Of a DNA stretch of 46,459 bases, positions 1 through 8,947 are shown piece after piece (position 1 is the stretch's first letter; the number at the start of each line of letters is the position of its first letter). Made by a program: the position numbers and the translations under genes. The DNA comes from Gammaproteobacteria bacterium (lineage in GTDB: Bacteria > Pseudomonadota > Gammaproteobacteria > GRL18), in contig JADGAU010000007.1 in the NCBI GenBank assembly GCA_015231865.1, positions 1-46,459 on the forward strand. Reading direction: 5' to 3'. The notes beneath the pieces were generated by a model. That model was given only the letters and a program-made list of their open reading frames with translations. It had not been told where the DNA came from and did not search any database.

Positions 1-1
1 A

Positions 2-271
2 GCTGAAAATATTGTCGCTCAGCGTCTGGCTGCCTGTGTTAATATCTTACCTCAGGTTCGATCTATTTATCATTGGGAAGGTAATATAGAGTCTGCGGAA
101 GAAAGTTTATTATTAATAAAAAGCCATGTTGATAAATTCGACTCTTTGCAAAATACAATTGTCAATATTCACCCCTATGAAGTCCCGGAAATAATTTCTT
201 TAGATATCAAAGAAGGTTTACCATCATATCTTAACTGGCTTTCTTCAAGCATCTTTGATAAAAGAAATTAA
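2..271 (+). CDS. cutA: CutA divalent-cation tolerance protein, 5'-truncated by the window edge
   Basis: An open frame runs from the first full codon at base 2 to a TAA at 269-271 (89 residues). It lies outside the ORF track because its start is missing. The translation begins AENIVAQRLAACVNILP and contains SIYHWEGNIESAEE and HPYEVPEIISLDI. These are the conserved blocks of CutA, a small trimeric cytoplasmic protein linked to copper and other divalent-cation tolerance. CutA is usually about 105 residues, so only the first 15-20 are missing. It lies 110 bases upstream of dsbD on the same strand, the same cutA-dsbD pairing as in E. coli. The family assignment is firm; the biochemical role of CutA in general is poorly defined. 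Confidence 0.93.
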   Translation, partial: AENIVAQRLAACVNILPQVRSIYHWEGNIESAEESLLLIKSHVDKFDSLQNTIVNIHPYEVPEIISLDIKEGLPSYLNWLSSSIFDKRN

Positions 272-381
272 AATAATAGAATCTTCTTAGTAAATTTGCC
301 TGATTATAGATAAAATAGGTTAAGTCTGCTTTCCAAAAGAGTTATACTGGCACAACTATTATATATTTAGGAAGTTTATAC

Positions 382-2730
382 ATGAATTGGTTTACGTTCA
401 GTTTAAATCATTTAATGATTGTATTATCTGTGTTGATGTTTTCTGGAAATGTTCACTGTGAAGAAGAGTTTTTAAAACCCGAAGAAGCATTTAAATTATC
501 ATCAGTTAAAGTTTTATCTGTCCCTGGCGAAGAAAAACTACTACAAGTTAAATGGAAAATAGCTGATAAATACTATCTATATAAAAGCAAAGTCAGTTTT
601 TATTCGAACAATGAAGAAATTCAAGTTGGTGAATTAGAATTACCTAGCGGTGAAATTAAAAATGATGAATTTTTTGGAAGAATAGAAGTCTACAAAAAAT
701 CTTTAACTGCACTTGTTCGAATTACAACAGCCTTAAGTGGTGATTTGTCTATTATGGCAAAAACGCAGGGTTGCGCAGAGGCGGGACTATGTTATCCTCC
801 GTTAAGACAAAAAATATCATTTTCATTGGCTGCATCTGTAGCAAAAAAAGAATCTGTTAAAACAGAAAAGTCTGAATTACTTCCAGAATTATTAACTTCG
901 AATAGTGCATCGTCTGCAAAATCAGTTTTTCAGGCGTTAGAGCAAACCACAGAACAAGACGATGAGTTTTTACCGCCAGAAAAAGCATTTCAGGTTGAAG
1001 TGGCTAAGAATGAACAAGGAAAACTGGTGGCGACATGGACTATTGCCCCGGGATATTACCTCTATCAGGATAAATTTAAGTTTGAAACGATCCCTGCTGT
1101 TGATAATGCATTTGCGGCTATTAACTTCCCACCAGCGAAAACAAAAACTGATGATATTTTGGGCACTTATAAGGTATACGCTAAGCAAGTTGCAATTGAA
1201 ATTCCTTTAACCGCTAAGATAGAAAACAAAAAGGATCTTCAGCTTAAGATTACTTATCAGGGCTGTGCAGAAGCGGGTCTTTGCTATCCGTTAATGAAAA
1301 AAACTATTGACCTTAACCCTGCTGATTTAAAACTTGCTGATTCCAGTGAAGGTGTAGAGCAAACAAATGTGGCAGCACAAGGAGTAAGCGAATCAGAGCA
1401 ACTTATGTCTGAACAGGACCAATTAGCCAGTATTCTAGATAAAGGTAATGTCTTTTGGACATTGCTCATTTTCTTCGGACTGGGCTTAGCACTTGCTTTC
1501 ACTCCCTGTGTTTTTCCAATGATTCCAATTTTATCTGGAATTATTGCCGGTCAAGGCGATGATATTACTACCCGTAAAGCCTTTACGATGTCCACATTAT
1601 ATGTGTTAGCAATGGCTGTCACTTATACCATTGCCGGTGTGATTGCTGGAATGTCTGGTGAGAATATCCAAATTTGGTTCCAGACTCCATGGGTTCTGGG
1701 TGTTTTTGCCGGTATCTTTGTACTTTTGGCCTTATCAATGTTTGGTTTCTATGAAATTCAACTGCCATCAAGTATACAAAGCAAAATGACTGAAATTAGT
1801 AATAATCAAAAAGGTGGCAAGTACTCTGGTGTTATTGTTATGGGCTTTCTGTCTGCTCTGATAGTTGGCCCATGTGTTGCTCCACCATTGATGGGTGTAC
1901 TAATTTATATTAGTCAGACGGGCGACCCGTACCTGGGTGGTGCAGCACTATTTTTAATGAGCCTGGGCATGGGATTACCACTTATTGCCATTGGCACATC
2001 GGCAGGTAAGTTCTTACCTAAAGCCGGTGGTTGGATGGACTCAGTAAAAGTCTTCTTTGGTATTATGATGTTAGCCCTTGCGGTCTGGATGCTTGAGCGA
2101 GTATTAGCTCCAGGCTTAATTATGGTTTTATGGGCATTGTTATTGATTTTCTCAGCCGTGTATCTGGGTGCTTTAACGCCAATTACAGACTCGACAAGCG
2201 GTTGGGCTAGGTTTAGAAAAGCAAGCGGTTTAGTGTTATTGCTTTATGGTGTTATCCTGATTGTCGGTGCAGCTAAAGGCAATGAAAGTGTTTTTACTCC
2301 TTTGAAAGATAAAATGATCTATGGTGTCGCTGGTCAGCAGGCAAATGCTTCACCAGAGCACCTAAACTTTGATACGGTTGTTACTAATAAAGCGCTTGAT
2401 GACAAACTTACCGAAGCTAAAAATGCAGGAAGATATGCCATGCTGGATTATTATGCAGATTGGTGTATTTCATGTAAGGAATTGGAAAAATATACTTTTA
2501 CAGATCAAATTGTTATTGATACGCTTAAAAATGTAACCTTGCTGCAGGCAAATGTAACTGTTGATAATGACGAGACGAGTCAATTAATGAAACGTTTTAG
2601 TATTATTGGCCCGCCGGCAATCTTGTTTTTTGCACCAAACGGTAAAGAAATGAAGCGTTTTAGATTAGTTGGCTATAAAAATGCTGAACAATTTAAAGCA
2701 CATATAGATAAGGTTTTATCAAGTAATTAA
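382..2730 (+). CDS. dsbD: Thiol:disulfide interchange protein DsbD with two tandem N-terminal domains
   Basis: DsbD carries electrons from cytoplasmic thioredoxin across the inner membrane to periplasmic DsbC, cytochrome c maturation and other oxidised thiols. A signal peptide is followed by two copies of the periplasmic alpha domain (about residues 30-150 and 190-315). Each copy carries the cysteine pair in the same context: GCAEAGLCYPP (C131/C137) and GCAEAGLCYPL (C295/C301). A CcdA-type membrane domain follows from about residue 355, with one redox Cys in FTPCVFPMIP (C376) and the other in GPCVAPP (C498). The C-terminal thioredoxin domain has WCISC (C695/C698). At 782 residues it is about 200 longer than E. 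coli DsbD, which the duplicated alpha domain explains. The start at 382 follows TAGGAAG with good spacing. Assignment is secure; the effect of duplication is unknown. Confidence 0.96.
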   Translation: MNWFTFSLNHLMIVLSVLMFSGNVHCEEEFLKPEEAFKLSSVKVLSVPGEEKLLQVKWKIADKYYLYKSKVSFYSNNEEIQVGELELPSGEIKNDEFFGRIEVYKKSLTALVRITTALSGDLSIMAKTQGCAEAGLCYPPLRQKISFSLAASVAKKESVKTEKSELLPELLTSNSASSAKSVFQALEQTTEQDDEFLPPEKAFQVEVAKNEQGKLVATWTIAPGYYLYQDKFKFETIPAVDNAFAAINFPPAKTKTDDILGTYKVYAKQVAIEIPLTAKIENKKDLQLKITYQGCAEAGLCYPLMKKTIDLNPADLKLADSSEGVEQTNVAAQGVSESEQLMSEQDQLASILDKGNVFWTLLIFFGLGLALAFTPCVFPMIPILSGIIAGQGDDITTRKAFTMSTLYVLAMAVTYTIAGVIAGMSGENIQIWFQTPWVLGVFAGIFVLLALSMFGFYEIQLPSSIQSKMTEISNNQKGGKYSGVIVMGFLSALIVGPCVAPPLMGVLIYISQTGDPYLGGAALFLMSLGMGLPLIAIGTSAGKFLPKAGGWMDSVKVFFGIMMLALAVWMLERVLAPGLIMVLWALLLIFSAVYLGALTPITDSTSGWARFRKASGLVLLLYGVILIVGAAKGNESVFTPLKDKMIYGVAGQQANASPEHLNFDTVVTNKALDDKLTEAKNAGRYAMLDYYADWCISCKELEKYTFTDQIVIDTLKNVTLLQANVTVDNDETSQLMKRFSIIGPPAILFFAPNGKEMKRFRLVGYKNAEQFKAHIDKVLSSN

Positions 2731-2745
2731 TTATTTCTTATTATA

Positions 2746-4404
2746 ATGGAAAACGATCTCGAAATTATTTATCAGGAAATAGTTCCTCAGCAAGAGAAAT
2801 TAAGAGGTTCCTTTGATACTAAAAAGTTAGCAGTTGATAATTGGTACAAAAGCCTACATCTTATCAATACCGCGGAGACACAAGAAAGAATCAGCCTGGT
2901 ATTAACGGAAGTGAATCAGTTACAAGTCCCTTATGATGAGCGCAAATATTTATTGGACTTACTCTATGAGCCGGTGATTTCATTAGCAGGGCATGTCAAA
3001 AAAACATATCTTGATACCAAGTTTCCCTTAGCGGCTGAAGATAAAGAAAAAGTTAATAATTGTATTAAGTTATATAATCAATTAATTGTTGGTCATTCAA
3101 TTATTCTATTGGAGTTAGTAGACAATAGAACTCGACGGTTTTTATCAATTATTACAGGCAGACAAAAAAAAGAATTAGCAGAAACAATACAAGTTATAAC
3201 CCGTTATTTAACTCAAATTGTTTTAACTAATTTTGAAGTATACAATCAGGCTCCATCAGCGATATGGGAAAAATTATATGCTCTTTATCAATTCTCTGAG
3301 AAGAAAAAAATAGATAATTTAATGGTCACTGATAAAATGCTTCGCGCTGAAACCAGTGTTAAATTAACATTTTTGCAGTCTCTATTATTATCCCTGGCTG
3401 ATCCCTATCACTTTAATCAGCAGCAAATATATTTTATATATAAACATCTTGCCCACTGGGCAAAGTTCGTTAAGATGTCTTCTGAAGATAAATCAAAGGA
3501 TACTAATTTTTCTGCAGTTAACTTAACAGAAGAATTTATGCCGACATTTTTCCCACGAGGCAAGGAGCCAAAACGTTCTGATATGCTCTACCTTGACTCA
3601 CATGAATTAACGATAGAGCGTATTAATGAAAGTGAAGAAGAAGTGGGTGGATTTCTTTCTCCAAAGATTAAAGAAGCTTTATTGTCGCAATTAAAAGTTT
3701 CATTAGCAGTTTTTGTTGAAAGAAAGCATGATCGTCGTGAATTTTTCTCAGAAGTTAAAATAGTAATGGGAATTAATCATGTCCACTATGTACTAAATAA
3801 TTATCAGAATCCTGAATGGGTTAGTAATGCGAATTTTGAATCTAAAATATCGGATGAAGAAGATATTGATTATGGAGCATTAAACTCATTAAATTCCCTG
3901 CTTTCTCCGAGTAAACCCCCAGAGCCTCTAAAAATTGAAACATTTTTGACTGAAAATGCGAGCTTAAACGGTTTAAGTCTGGTTTGGGTAAGCCCAGAAA
4001 GCGTTAAGCTAAATATTGGAGAAGTTGTTGCAGTTAGTCATTCCAAGGAAGATAAACCTAATCAATGGGCTGTTGCAGTAATTAGGCGCATACAATATGG
4101 AGATAATCAGCCATTAAGAGTTGGTATACAAATTATCTCTTCACATAAAACTAAAGCAATTGGTGTTATGCGTCCGGATGAATTTAAGAAATATAGGGCA
4201 TTATATTTACCCGCTACTGATAAATTTTCTGCGCAGCCGACAATATTAACGGATGCATTAACTTTTAATGAAAATGAATTATTAAAAATTGTGCCTTGCT
4301 CAAAAACAGTTGCTGGTGCACCAGAACGTACAATTCGTTTAATGCAAAATAAAGAGACGACTTCATTTTATATGCGTTTTGAACTAGGTTTGGAAAACAA
4401 CTAA
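2746..4404 (+). CDS. Uncharacterised 552-aa protein with a possible C-terminal PilZ-like domain
   Basis: I do not recognise this gene firmly. The first 300 or so residues are predominantly helical and charged, with no signal peptide or clear membrane segment, so it is probably cytoplasmic. Around residue 320-345 there is an arginine-rich stretch (ERKHDRREFFSEVKIVMG). Further on, the segment LSLVWVSPESVKLNIGEVVAV followed by WAVAVIRRIQYG and LRVGIQIIS looks like the beta-rich barrel of PilZ-type c-di-GMP receptors. The RxxxR-like motif followed by a barrel is the basis of the PilZ suggestion, which is inference only. It begins 15 bases after dsbD with no strong ribosome binding site, so it may be translated from the dsbD transcript. 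It converges on epmB, from which it is 13 bases away. Confidence 0.6.
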   Translation: MENDLEIIYQEIVPQQEKLRGSFDTKKLAVDNWYKSLHLINTAETQERISLVLTEVNQLQVPYDERKYLLDLLYEPVISLAGHVKKTYLDTKFPLAAEDKEKVNNCIKLYNQLIVGHSIILLELVDNRTRRFLSIITGRQKKELAETIQVITRYLTQIVLTNFEVYNQAPSAIWEKLYALYQFSEKKKIDNLMVTDKMLRAETSVKLTFLQSLLLSLADPYHFNQQQIYFIYKHLAHWAKFVKMSSEDKSKDTNFSAVNLTEEFMPTFFPRGKEPKRSDMLYLDSHELTIERINESEEEVGGFLSPKIKEALLSQLKVSLAVFVERKHDRREFFSEVKIVMGINHVHYVLNNYQNPEWVSNANFESKISDEEDIDYGALNSLNSLLSPSKPPEPLKIETFLTENASLNGLSLVWVSPESVKLNIGEVVAVSHSKEDKPNQWAVAVIRRIQYGDNQPLRVGIQIISSHKTKAIGVMRPDEFKKYRALYLPATDKFSAQPTILTDALTFNENELLKIVPCSKTVAGAPERTIRLMQNKETTSFYMRFELGLENN

Positions 4405-4417
4405 AGTATCGCATTAA

Positions 4418-5386
4418 CTAAAACACGGACTCTTTATAAGCAGCACCAGGCGTTTCTCTAACTAACTTAGGTACTAAATATCCAGGCAGTCTTGTTTTAA
4501 GTTGTTGAATTAGCATAATTGCATGCTGATCAGATACTTCAAAATGTCCGGTGCCAATCACTTTATCTAGTTGATGCAAATAATAGGGTAATACACCATA
4601 TTGAAGTAATCGCTCACTTAAGTCAGACAGAGATTCTACTGAATCATTTATGCCTTTAAGTAATACACTTTGATTTAATAGTTGGATATTGTTAAATTTT
4701 AGCTGCTGTAATTTTTGTTGCACTTCACTATCTAATTCATTTGCATGATTACAGTGAAAAACAATCGTAAGAGGTTTTGTCAGACTTTTAAATATTGAAA
4801 TTAATTCATCATCAATACGTTTTGGTTCAACGATAAGTTGTCGAGTGTGAATCCTTAAATATTGAAGTTGAGACAATTTGTTTAGTCGAGTTAAGATTTT
4901 CCCGAGGTTTTTATTACTCAATAGCAGCGGATCTCCACCGCTTAAAATGACTTCTTTTATATCTGATTTTTTTTGTATCTGAATGATTTGATTTTCAATA
5001 TTTTGTTTATTAATGGCCTGTTCATGATAGGGGAAGTGGCGTCGAAAACAATACCTGCAATGGATGCCGCAGGCAGAAGTAGGCATTAATAATAAGCGAG
5101 CCTGATATTTTTGAATGAGTCCATTATCATCAATATAGTCACGCTCCTTTAAGGGATCAAATTCATATCGACTTGCCTGTTCTAGCTCTGCTATTCGTGG
5201 CAGAATTTGTAATAATAAGGGATCATAGGGGTTTCCTTTCTCCATTTTAGCAATAAAAGAGTAGGGAACTCTTAAGGAAAAATCTTGATGTATTTTATCT
5301 GAATAATTGACTTGTGCCTTATTTAAAGAAAGTAATTCCAATAATTCATTGATGTCAGTACAAATTGTTTTCTTAGAAGTAAGCAA
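4418..5386 (-). CDS. epmB: EF-P (R)-beta-lysine formation: lysine 2,3-aminomutase EpmB
   Basis: EpmB is a radical-SAM, PLP-dependent enzyme that converts (S)-lysine to (R)-beta-lysine, which EpmA then attaches to EF-P. The radical-SAM cluster motif CGIHCRYC (about residues 105-112) is present. The following RRHFPYHE, the glycine motif ILSGGDPLLL and the LRIHTRQ segment are typical of the KamA/EpmB family. The C terminus YLVPKLVRETPGA is also family-typical. EpmB lacks the long C-terminal oligomerisation region of KamA, in line with the short length here. The listed start is a TTG codon; no in-frame ATG or GTG lies upstream before a TAA. However, translated codons upstream (NQTEHALLL) could align with the usual EpmB N terminus, so the real start may be an unusual codon further up. 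It is divergent from efp. Confidence 0.93.
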   Translation of the reverse strand: MLTSKKTICTDINELLELLSLNKAQVNYSDKIHQDFSLRVPYSFIAKMEKGNPYDPLLLQILPRIAELEQASRYEFDPLKERDYIDDNGLIQKYQARLLLMPTSACGIHCRYCFRRHFPYHEQAINKQNIENQIIQIQKKSDIKEVILSGGDPLLLSNKNLGKILTRLNKLSQLQYLRIHTRQLIVEPKRIDDELISIFKSLTKPLTIVFHCNHANELDSEVQQKLQQLKFNNIQLLNQSVLLKGINDSVESLSDLSERLLQYGVLPYYLHQLDKVIGTGHFEVSDQHAIMLIQQLKTRLPGYLVPKLVRETPGAAYKESVF

Positions 5387-5620
5387 TAGAGCATGTTCTG
5401 TCTGATTAGAAAATGTTATTATAGCAACACTTTATTTATAACAGATACTCATAGGTAGATATCTGAGGCTCAAAATATGCACGAAATAGCTTCCCCCTTT
5501 ATCAAATCTTCCCTAACTTCTCTTTTCTACTCTCAAGGGGTACTAAGTAAAGAGGGGGACTATATGGTGCAAAGCTTAAGTACTTACTAATGAACAGATA
5601 ATAGAAATTTAGAGGAAACT

Positions 5621-6190
5621 ATGGCTTCTTATAGTACAAACGAATTTAAAAGCGGTTTAAAAATTATGATTGATAATGATCCTTGTGCCATTATTGAAAA
5701 TGAATTTGTTAAACCGGGAAAAGGTCAGGCTTTTAACCGGGTCAAAATTAGAAACTTAAAAACAGGCCGTGTGGTTGAAAGAACCTTTAAATCGGGTGAG
5801 TCGGTGGAAGCTGCCGATGTTATTGATACAACTTTACAATACCTCTATTCAGATGGTGAATTCTGGTATTTTATGAATACCGATAGTTTTGAGCAAATTG
5901 GTGCTGACAAATCTGCTGTTGCAGATTCAGAGATTTGGTTAAAAGAGCAGGATATGTGCGAGATTACTTTGTGGAATGGCGACCCAATTGCGGTTACTGT
6001 GCCCAATTTTGTTAACTTAACCGTAAGTGATACGGATCCGGGCGTTCGTGGTGATACCTCCGGCGGCGGTAGCAAACCAGCTACCATGGAAACAGGTGCG
6101 GTTGTTCAGGTTCCTTTATTTATTAATATTGGCGATATTCTAAAAGTAGATACGAGAACAGGTAAATATGTTGCTCGTGCCAAAGATTAA
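5621..6190 (+). CDS. efp: Translation elongation factor P
   Basis: EF-P binds ribosomes stalled at polyproline stretches and stimulates peptide bond formation. The 189-residue length is standard and the KOW, central and C-terminal OB domains are all recognisable. The modified lysine sits at position 34 in the loop VKPGKGQAF, matching the E. coli site that receives beta-lysine. The partner enzymes EpmB (divergent upstream) and EpmA (overlapping downstream) are both here, so this EF-P is very probably lysylated rather than rhamnosylated. The ATG is preceded by AGAGGAA at suitable spacing. The stop TAA shares its last A with the ATG of epmA, which indicates translational coupling. EpmC, the hydroxylase of the pathway, is not in this window. 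Confidence 0.98.
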   Translation: MASYSTNEFKSGLKIMIDNDPCAIIENEFVKPGKGQAFNRVKIRNLKTGRVVERTFKSGESVEAADVIDTTLQYLYSDGEFWYFMNTDSFEQIGADKSAVADSEIWLKEQDMCEITLWNGDPIAVTVPNFVNLTVSDTDPGVRGDTSGGGSKPATMETGAVVQVPLFINIGDILKVDTRTGKYVARAKD

Positions 6191-7155
6191 TGTCAAATAG
6201 TTTTGATTTTAACGTTCTACATGAACGGGCTAAGTTATATTACTTAGTCCGTTTATTTTTTGAAAAAAGTACCGCGCTTGAAGTTGAGACACCAATCCTT
6301 TCAAGTTCAACAACAACAGAACCATTTATCGATAGTTTTGATTTGGTTGAAGGTAATCAGCGTTTATTCTTACACACCTCTCCTGAATTTTATATGAAGC
6401 GATTACTGACAGCTGTACAGCAGGATATTTACCAATTAGTAAAAGTTTTTCGCCGAGAAGAAAGTGGTAACAAACATTTACGAGAGTTTAGTTTACTTGA
6501 ATGGTATCGAGTAAATATTGATGAACAAGCTTTAATAGATGATGTTGCAAACTTGATGCAATCAATTTGGGTATCATTTAGACCAGATAATGAAAAATTA
6601 ACAGTCGAAAAAATAAGTTACCAAACACTTTTTGAAAATTATTATCAAATCAATCCACATCAAACAACAATAAGCGAACTTAAAGCATGCGCAAAACATT
6701 CTGGTCTGATATCATTAGAGACTGCTCTAGGGGATGAAAAAGATCGCTGGTTGGATGCTTTAATGTCTTGTGTGTTAGAGTCTAATTTAGGTGGTACTCA
6801 TTCAGATCCTAAAATGACATTCATCTATGATTATCCGAAATCACAATGTGCATTAGCCAGAATATCAAAAGATGAACAGGGAAACCAAGTTGCTAAGCGA
6901 TTTGAGCTTTATATTGCCGGTGTGGAGTTGGCTAATGGGTTTTATGAGCTAAATGATGAAAAGGAACAACGTCGACGTTTTAATAATGAAAACAGCTATC
7001 GGCGTATGATAGAAAAAGAACAAATACCATTAGATGAAGAATTTTTAAACGATCTAGATACACTACCAGAGTGTGCAGGAGTAGCATTGGGCATAGATCG
7101 TTTGCTTATGTTGCTATTAGGCAAAAATAGTGTTCATGAAGTTGTATATCCATAA
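6190..7155 (+). CDS. epmA: EF-P beta-lysine ligase EpmA (GenX/PoxA)
   Basis: EpmA is a class II lysyl-tRNA synthetase paralogue without an anticodon-binding domain. It activates beta-lysine and transfers it to K34 of EF-P. Class II motifs are visible: LHTSPEFYMKRLL, motif 2 as VKVFRREE, and motif 3 as GVALGIDRLLMLLL. The 321-residue length fits the family. The start codon overlaps the efp stop by one base. The C terminus is odd: the protein ends HEVVYP, whereas family members I recall continue a few residues to a D-R-A end. The last codons and stop lie inside one arm of a palindromic repeat (7145-7181), so repeat insertion may have clipped the end. Function is probably retained because motif 3 is intact. 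Confidence 0.96.
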   Translation: MSNSFDFNVLHERAKLYYLVRLFFEKSTALEVETPILSSSTTTEPFIDSFDLVEGNQRLFLHTSPEFYMKRLLTAVQQDIYQLVKVFRREESGNKHLREFSLLEWYRVNIDEQALIDDVANLMQSIWVSFRPDNEKLTVEKISYQTLFENYYQINPHQTTISELKACAKHSGLISLETALGDEKDRWLDALMSCVLESNLGGTHSDPKMTFIYDYPKSQCALARISKDEQGNQVAKRFELYIAGVELANGFYELNDEKEQRRRFNNENSYRRMIEKEQIPLDEEFLNDLDTLPECAGVALGIDRLLMLLLGKNSVHEVVYP

Positions 7156-7181
7156 TCTTTTGGTCAAATATCATGGGTATA
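7145..7181. repeat. Palindromic repeat, short form made of two terminal arms
   Basis: The left arm TATATCCATAATCTTTT and right arm TCAAATATCATGGGTATA form an imperfect inverted repeat with almost no spacer. The reverse complement of the right arm, TATACCCATGATATTTG, is identical to the first 17 bases of the full-length element at 21326. This copy therefore looks like the same element with its middle deleted. It overlaps the last codons and stop of epmA and could act as a hairpin at the end of the efp-epmA transcript. Confidence 0.75.
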
Positions 7182-7215
7182 AGTTTTAGTAATTACGATA
7201 ATTAGGGGAATAGTT

Positions 7216-8076
7216 ATGGCTAAAAAGAAACAAGATAATTCAAAAGATAACTCAAAAGACAATAAAACTTATAAGCTCATCAATGGGCAGAAAAAGATTA
7301 AAAATGAAGTTTACGAAAAGGAGTTAGTAAAACTGCAGCTTGAACTGGTTAAACTTCAGGAATGGATTAAGGAGAAAGGTTTAAAAGTTGCTGTTATCTT
7401 TGAAGGACGTGATGCCGCCGGGAAAGGTGGTGTAATTAAACGAATCACACAATATTTAAATCCCAGGGTTAGTCCGGTTGTTGCTTTGCCTGCACCAACT
7501 GAACGTGAAAAAACGCAATGGTATTTTCAGCGCTATGTGGCCCACTTACCGGCAGCAGGTGAAATGGCACTATTTGATCGCAGTTGGTATAACCGCGCTG
7601 GTGTTGAACGTGTTATGGGCTTTTGTAATGACGAAGAGCATGCAGAATTTTTACGTTCATGCCCGGAATTTGAACGTATGCTGGTGCGTTCAGGAATTAT
7701 TCTAATTAAATACTGGTTTTCGGTATCTGATGAAGTTCAGGAAGAACGTTTTCAGAGCCGTTTGACTGATCCACTTAAACAATGGAAATTAAGTCCAATG
7801 GATTTAGAGTCTAGAATGAAGTGGGAGGAATATTCCAAAGCTAAAGATGAAATGTTTGCCTATACAGATATTAAACAAGCGCCCTGGTATGTGGTTAATT
7901 CTGATGTAAAAAAACATGCTCGTTTAAACTGCATTTCTCACTTATTGAGCATGATCCCTTATGAAGATTTAAGTAAAGAGAAAAAGATCGTTCTGGAGAA
8001 AAGGACACAGAGTCAAGGTTATATTCGTCCACCTATGTCAGATCAGACTTTTATACCGGAAGTTTTTCCTAAATAA
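7216..8076 (+). CDS. ppk2: Polyphosphate kinase 2 family protein
   Basis: PPK2 enzymes transfer phosphate between polyphosphate and nucleotides, usually making NTP or NDP from NDP or NMP. The single P-loop kinase domain shows the Walker A motif FEGRDAAGKGG near residue 60. The lid/Walker B region ALFDRSWYNRAGVERVMGF and the downstream WEEYSKAKDEMFAYTD and APWYVVNSDVKKHARLN blocks are all diagnostic of the family. The 286-residue length matches single-domain PPK2 (class I type by length and motif context; the substrate cannot be read). The first 18 residues are a low-complexity lysine/asparagine tail with a repeated KDNS unit. The ATG follows AGGGGA. It is convergent with btuF, with only 32 bases between the stops. 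Confidence 0.95.
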   Translation: MAKKKQDNSKDNSKDNKTYKLINGQKKIKNEVYEKELVKLQLELVKLQEWIKEKGLKVAVIFEGRDAAGKGGVIKRITQYLNPRVSPVVALPAPTEREKTQWYFQRYVAHLPAAGEMALFDRSWYNRAGVERVMGFCNDEEHAEFLRSCPEFERMLVRSGIILIKYWFSVSDEVQEERFQSRLTDPLKQWKLSPMDLESRMKWEEYSKAKDEMFAYTDIKQAPWYVVNSDVKKHARLNCISHLLSMIPYEDLSKEKKIVLEKRTQSQGYIRPPMSDQTFIPEVFPK

Positions 8077-8108
8077 AATGACATCAACATAATTTCCAAA
8101 GGTTATGG

Positions 8109-8939
8109 CTAACGAGCTAAATCAATTAACTTACACAACTCACTTAACCCCTCGACTGCACGAGGGGTTTGTCTATGTAATAAGTCACTATCAATTTGGT
8201 AGATATGCTTATTTTTAACAGCAGCTATGTGCTGCCATTTTGACCATAACTCAAGCTCAGTTTTGTTGATGTTATCTGCCTTAAAATCAACAGGAATAAT
8301 CACCAACTGAGGATTTTTACTCAGCAAGTTTTCCATAGAAATCATTGGATATGTGGTGGTACTATTAGCAAAAATATTATTACCACCACAGTCGTTAATC
8401 AGGCTATTAATCCAGTTATTTGAACCAATGGTTCGTAATGGCGAATGCCATAGCTGATAAAACACATCCACTCTTTTCTTATTAGAATAAAGTGCTTTGA
8501 TATATTGATATTCTGTTTCTAATTTTTTTATAACTTGTTCAGTATTTTTTTGCTGATGAATTAGTTTGGCAATCTTTGAAATATCAGCGCTAACTTCATC
8601 TATGGTTTGCGGATTGCTATAGAAAATTTTATAACCCAGGGATTCTAACCGCTTTAAATCCTGTATTTTATTACCAGTTTTCCAGGCAATAATTAAATCA
8701 GGTTTTAAATCAAGAACCTTTTCAATTTGAATGCCATGATAATTACCAATAATGGGGATTTGTCTGGCTTGTTTCGGATAATCAGCATGGGATAAGGTCG
8801 CAACTATTTGTTTGCCAGCGCCAATGGCATAAAGGATCTCTACCGAATGAGGAGATAAAGCAATAATTCGCTGAGAATTATTAGCATGAACGAAGTGACT
8901 AATAAATATTGTAAATATAAGTGTAAAAAAAAGTTTCAT
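8109..8939 (-). CDS. btuF: Periplasmic vitamin B12-binding protein BtuF
   Basis: This is the solute-binding component that passes cobalamin from the periplasm to BtuCD. It has an N-terminal signal peptide (MKLFFTLIFTIFISHFVHA) and the two-lobed TroA/BtuF fold: RIIALSPHSVEILYAIGAG near the start, then VLDLKPDLIIAWKTGN and GGNNIFANSTTTYPMISMENLL in the second lobe. Its length of 276 is usual. It is the last gene of the btuB-btuD-btuC-btuF unit, 8 bases after btuC. Substrate assignment rests on operon context with btuB and the cobalamin riboswitch as well as on sequence. The PRAVEGL codons near the end form a 9-bp perfect inverted repeat (listed separately). Confidence 0.92.
   Translation of the reverse strand: MKLFFTLIFTIFISHFVHANNSQRIIALSPHSVEILYAIGAGKQIVATLSHADYPKQARQIPIIGNYHGIQIEKVLDLKPDLIIAWKTGNKIQDLKRLESLGYKIFYSNPQTIDEVSADISKIAKLIHQQKNTEQVIKKLETEYQYIKALYSNKKRVDVFYQLWHSPLRTIGSNNWINSLINDCGGNNIFANSTTTYPMISMENLLSKNPQLVIIPVDFKADNINKTELELWSKWQHIAAVKNKHIYQIDSDLLHRQTPRAVEGLSELCKLIDLAR
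8146..8169. terminator. Perfect 9-bp inverted repeat inside the btuF 3' end
   Basis: AACCCCTCG, a 6-base loop, then CGAGGGGTT form a GC-rich hairpin about 70 bases past the ppk2 stop and inside the btuF coding region. It could stop or stabilise ppk2 transcripts running into btuF. No U-run follows on either strand, so a classic intrinsic terminator is not established. Confidence 0.35.
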
Positions 8940-8947
8940 TGCAGAAA

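Noticed and set aside
301-381. Sigma-54 site before dsbD (TGGCAC at about 348)
   Set aside because: The matching TTGCW element at the right spacing is missing.
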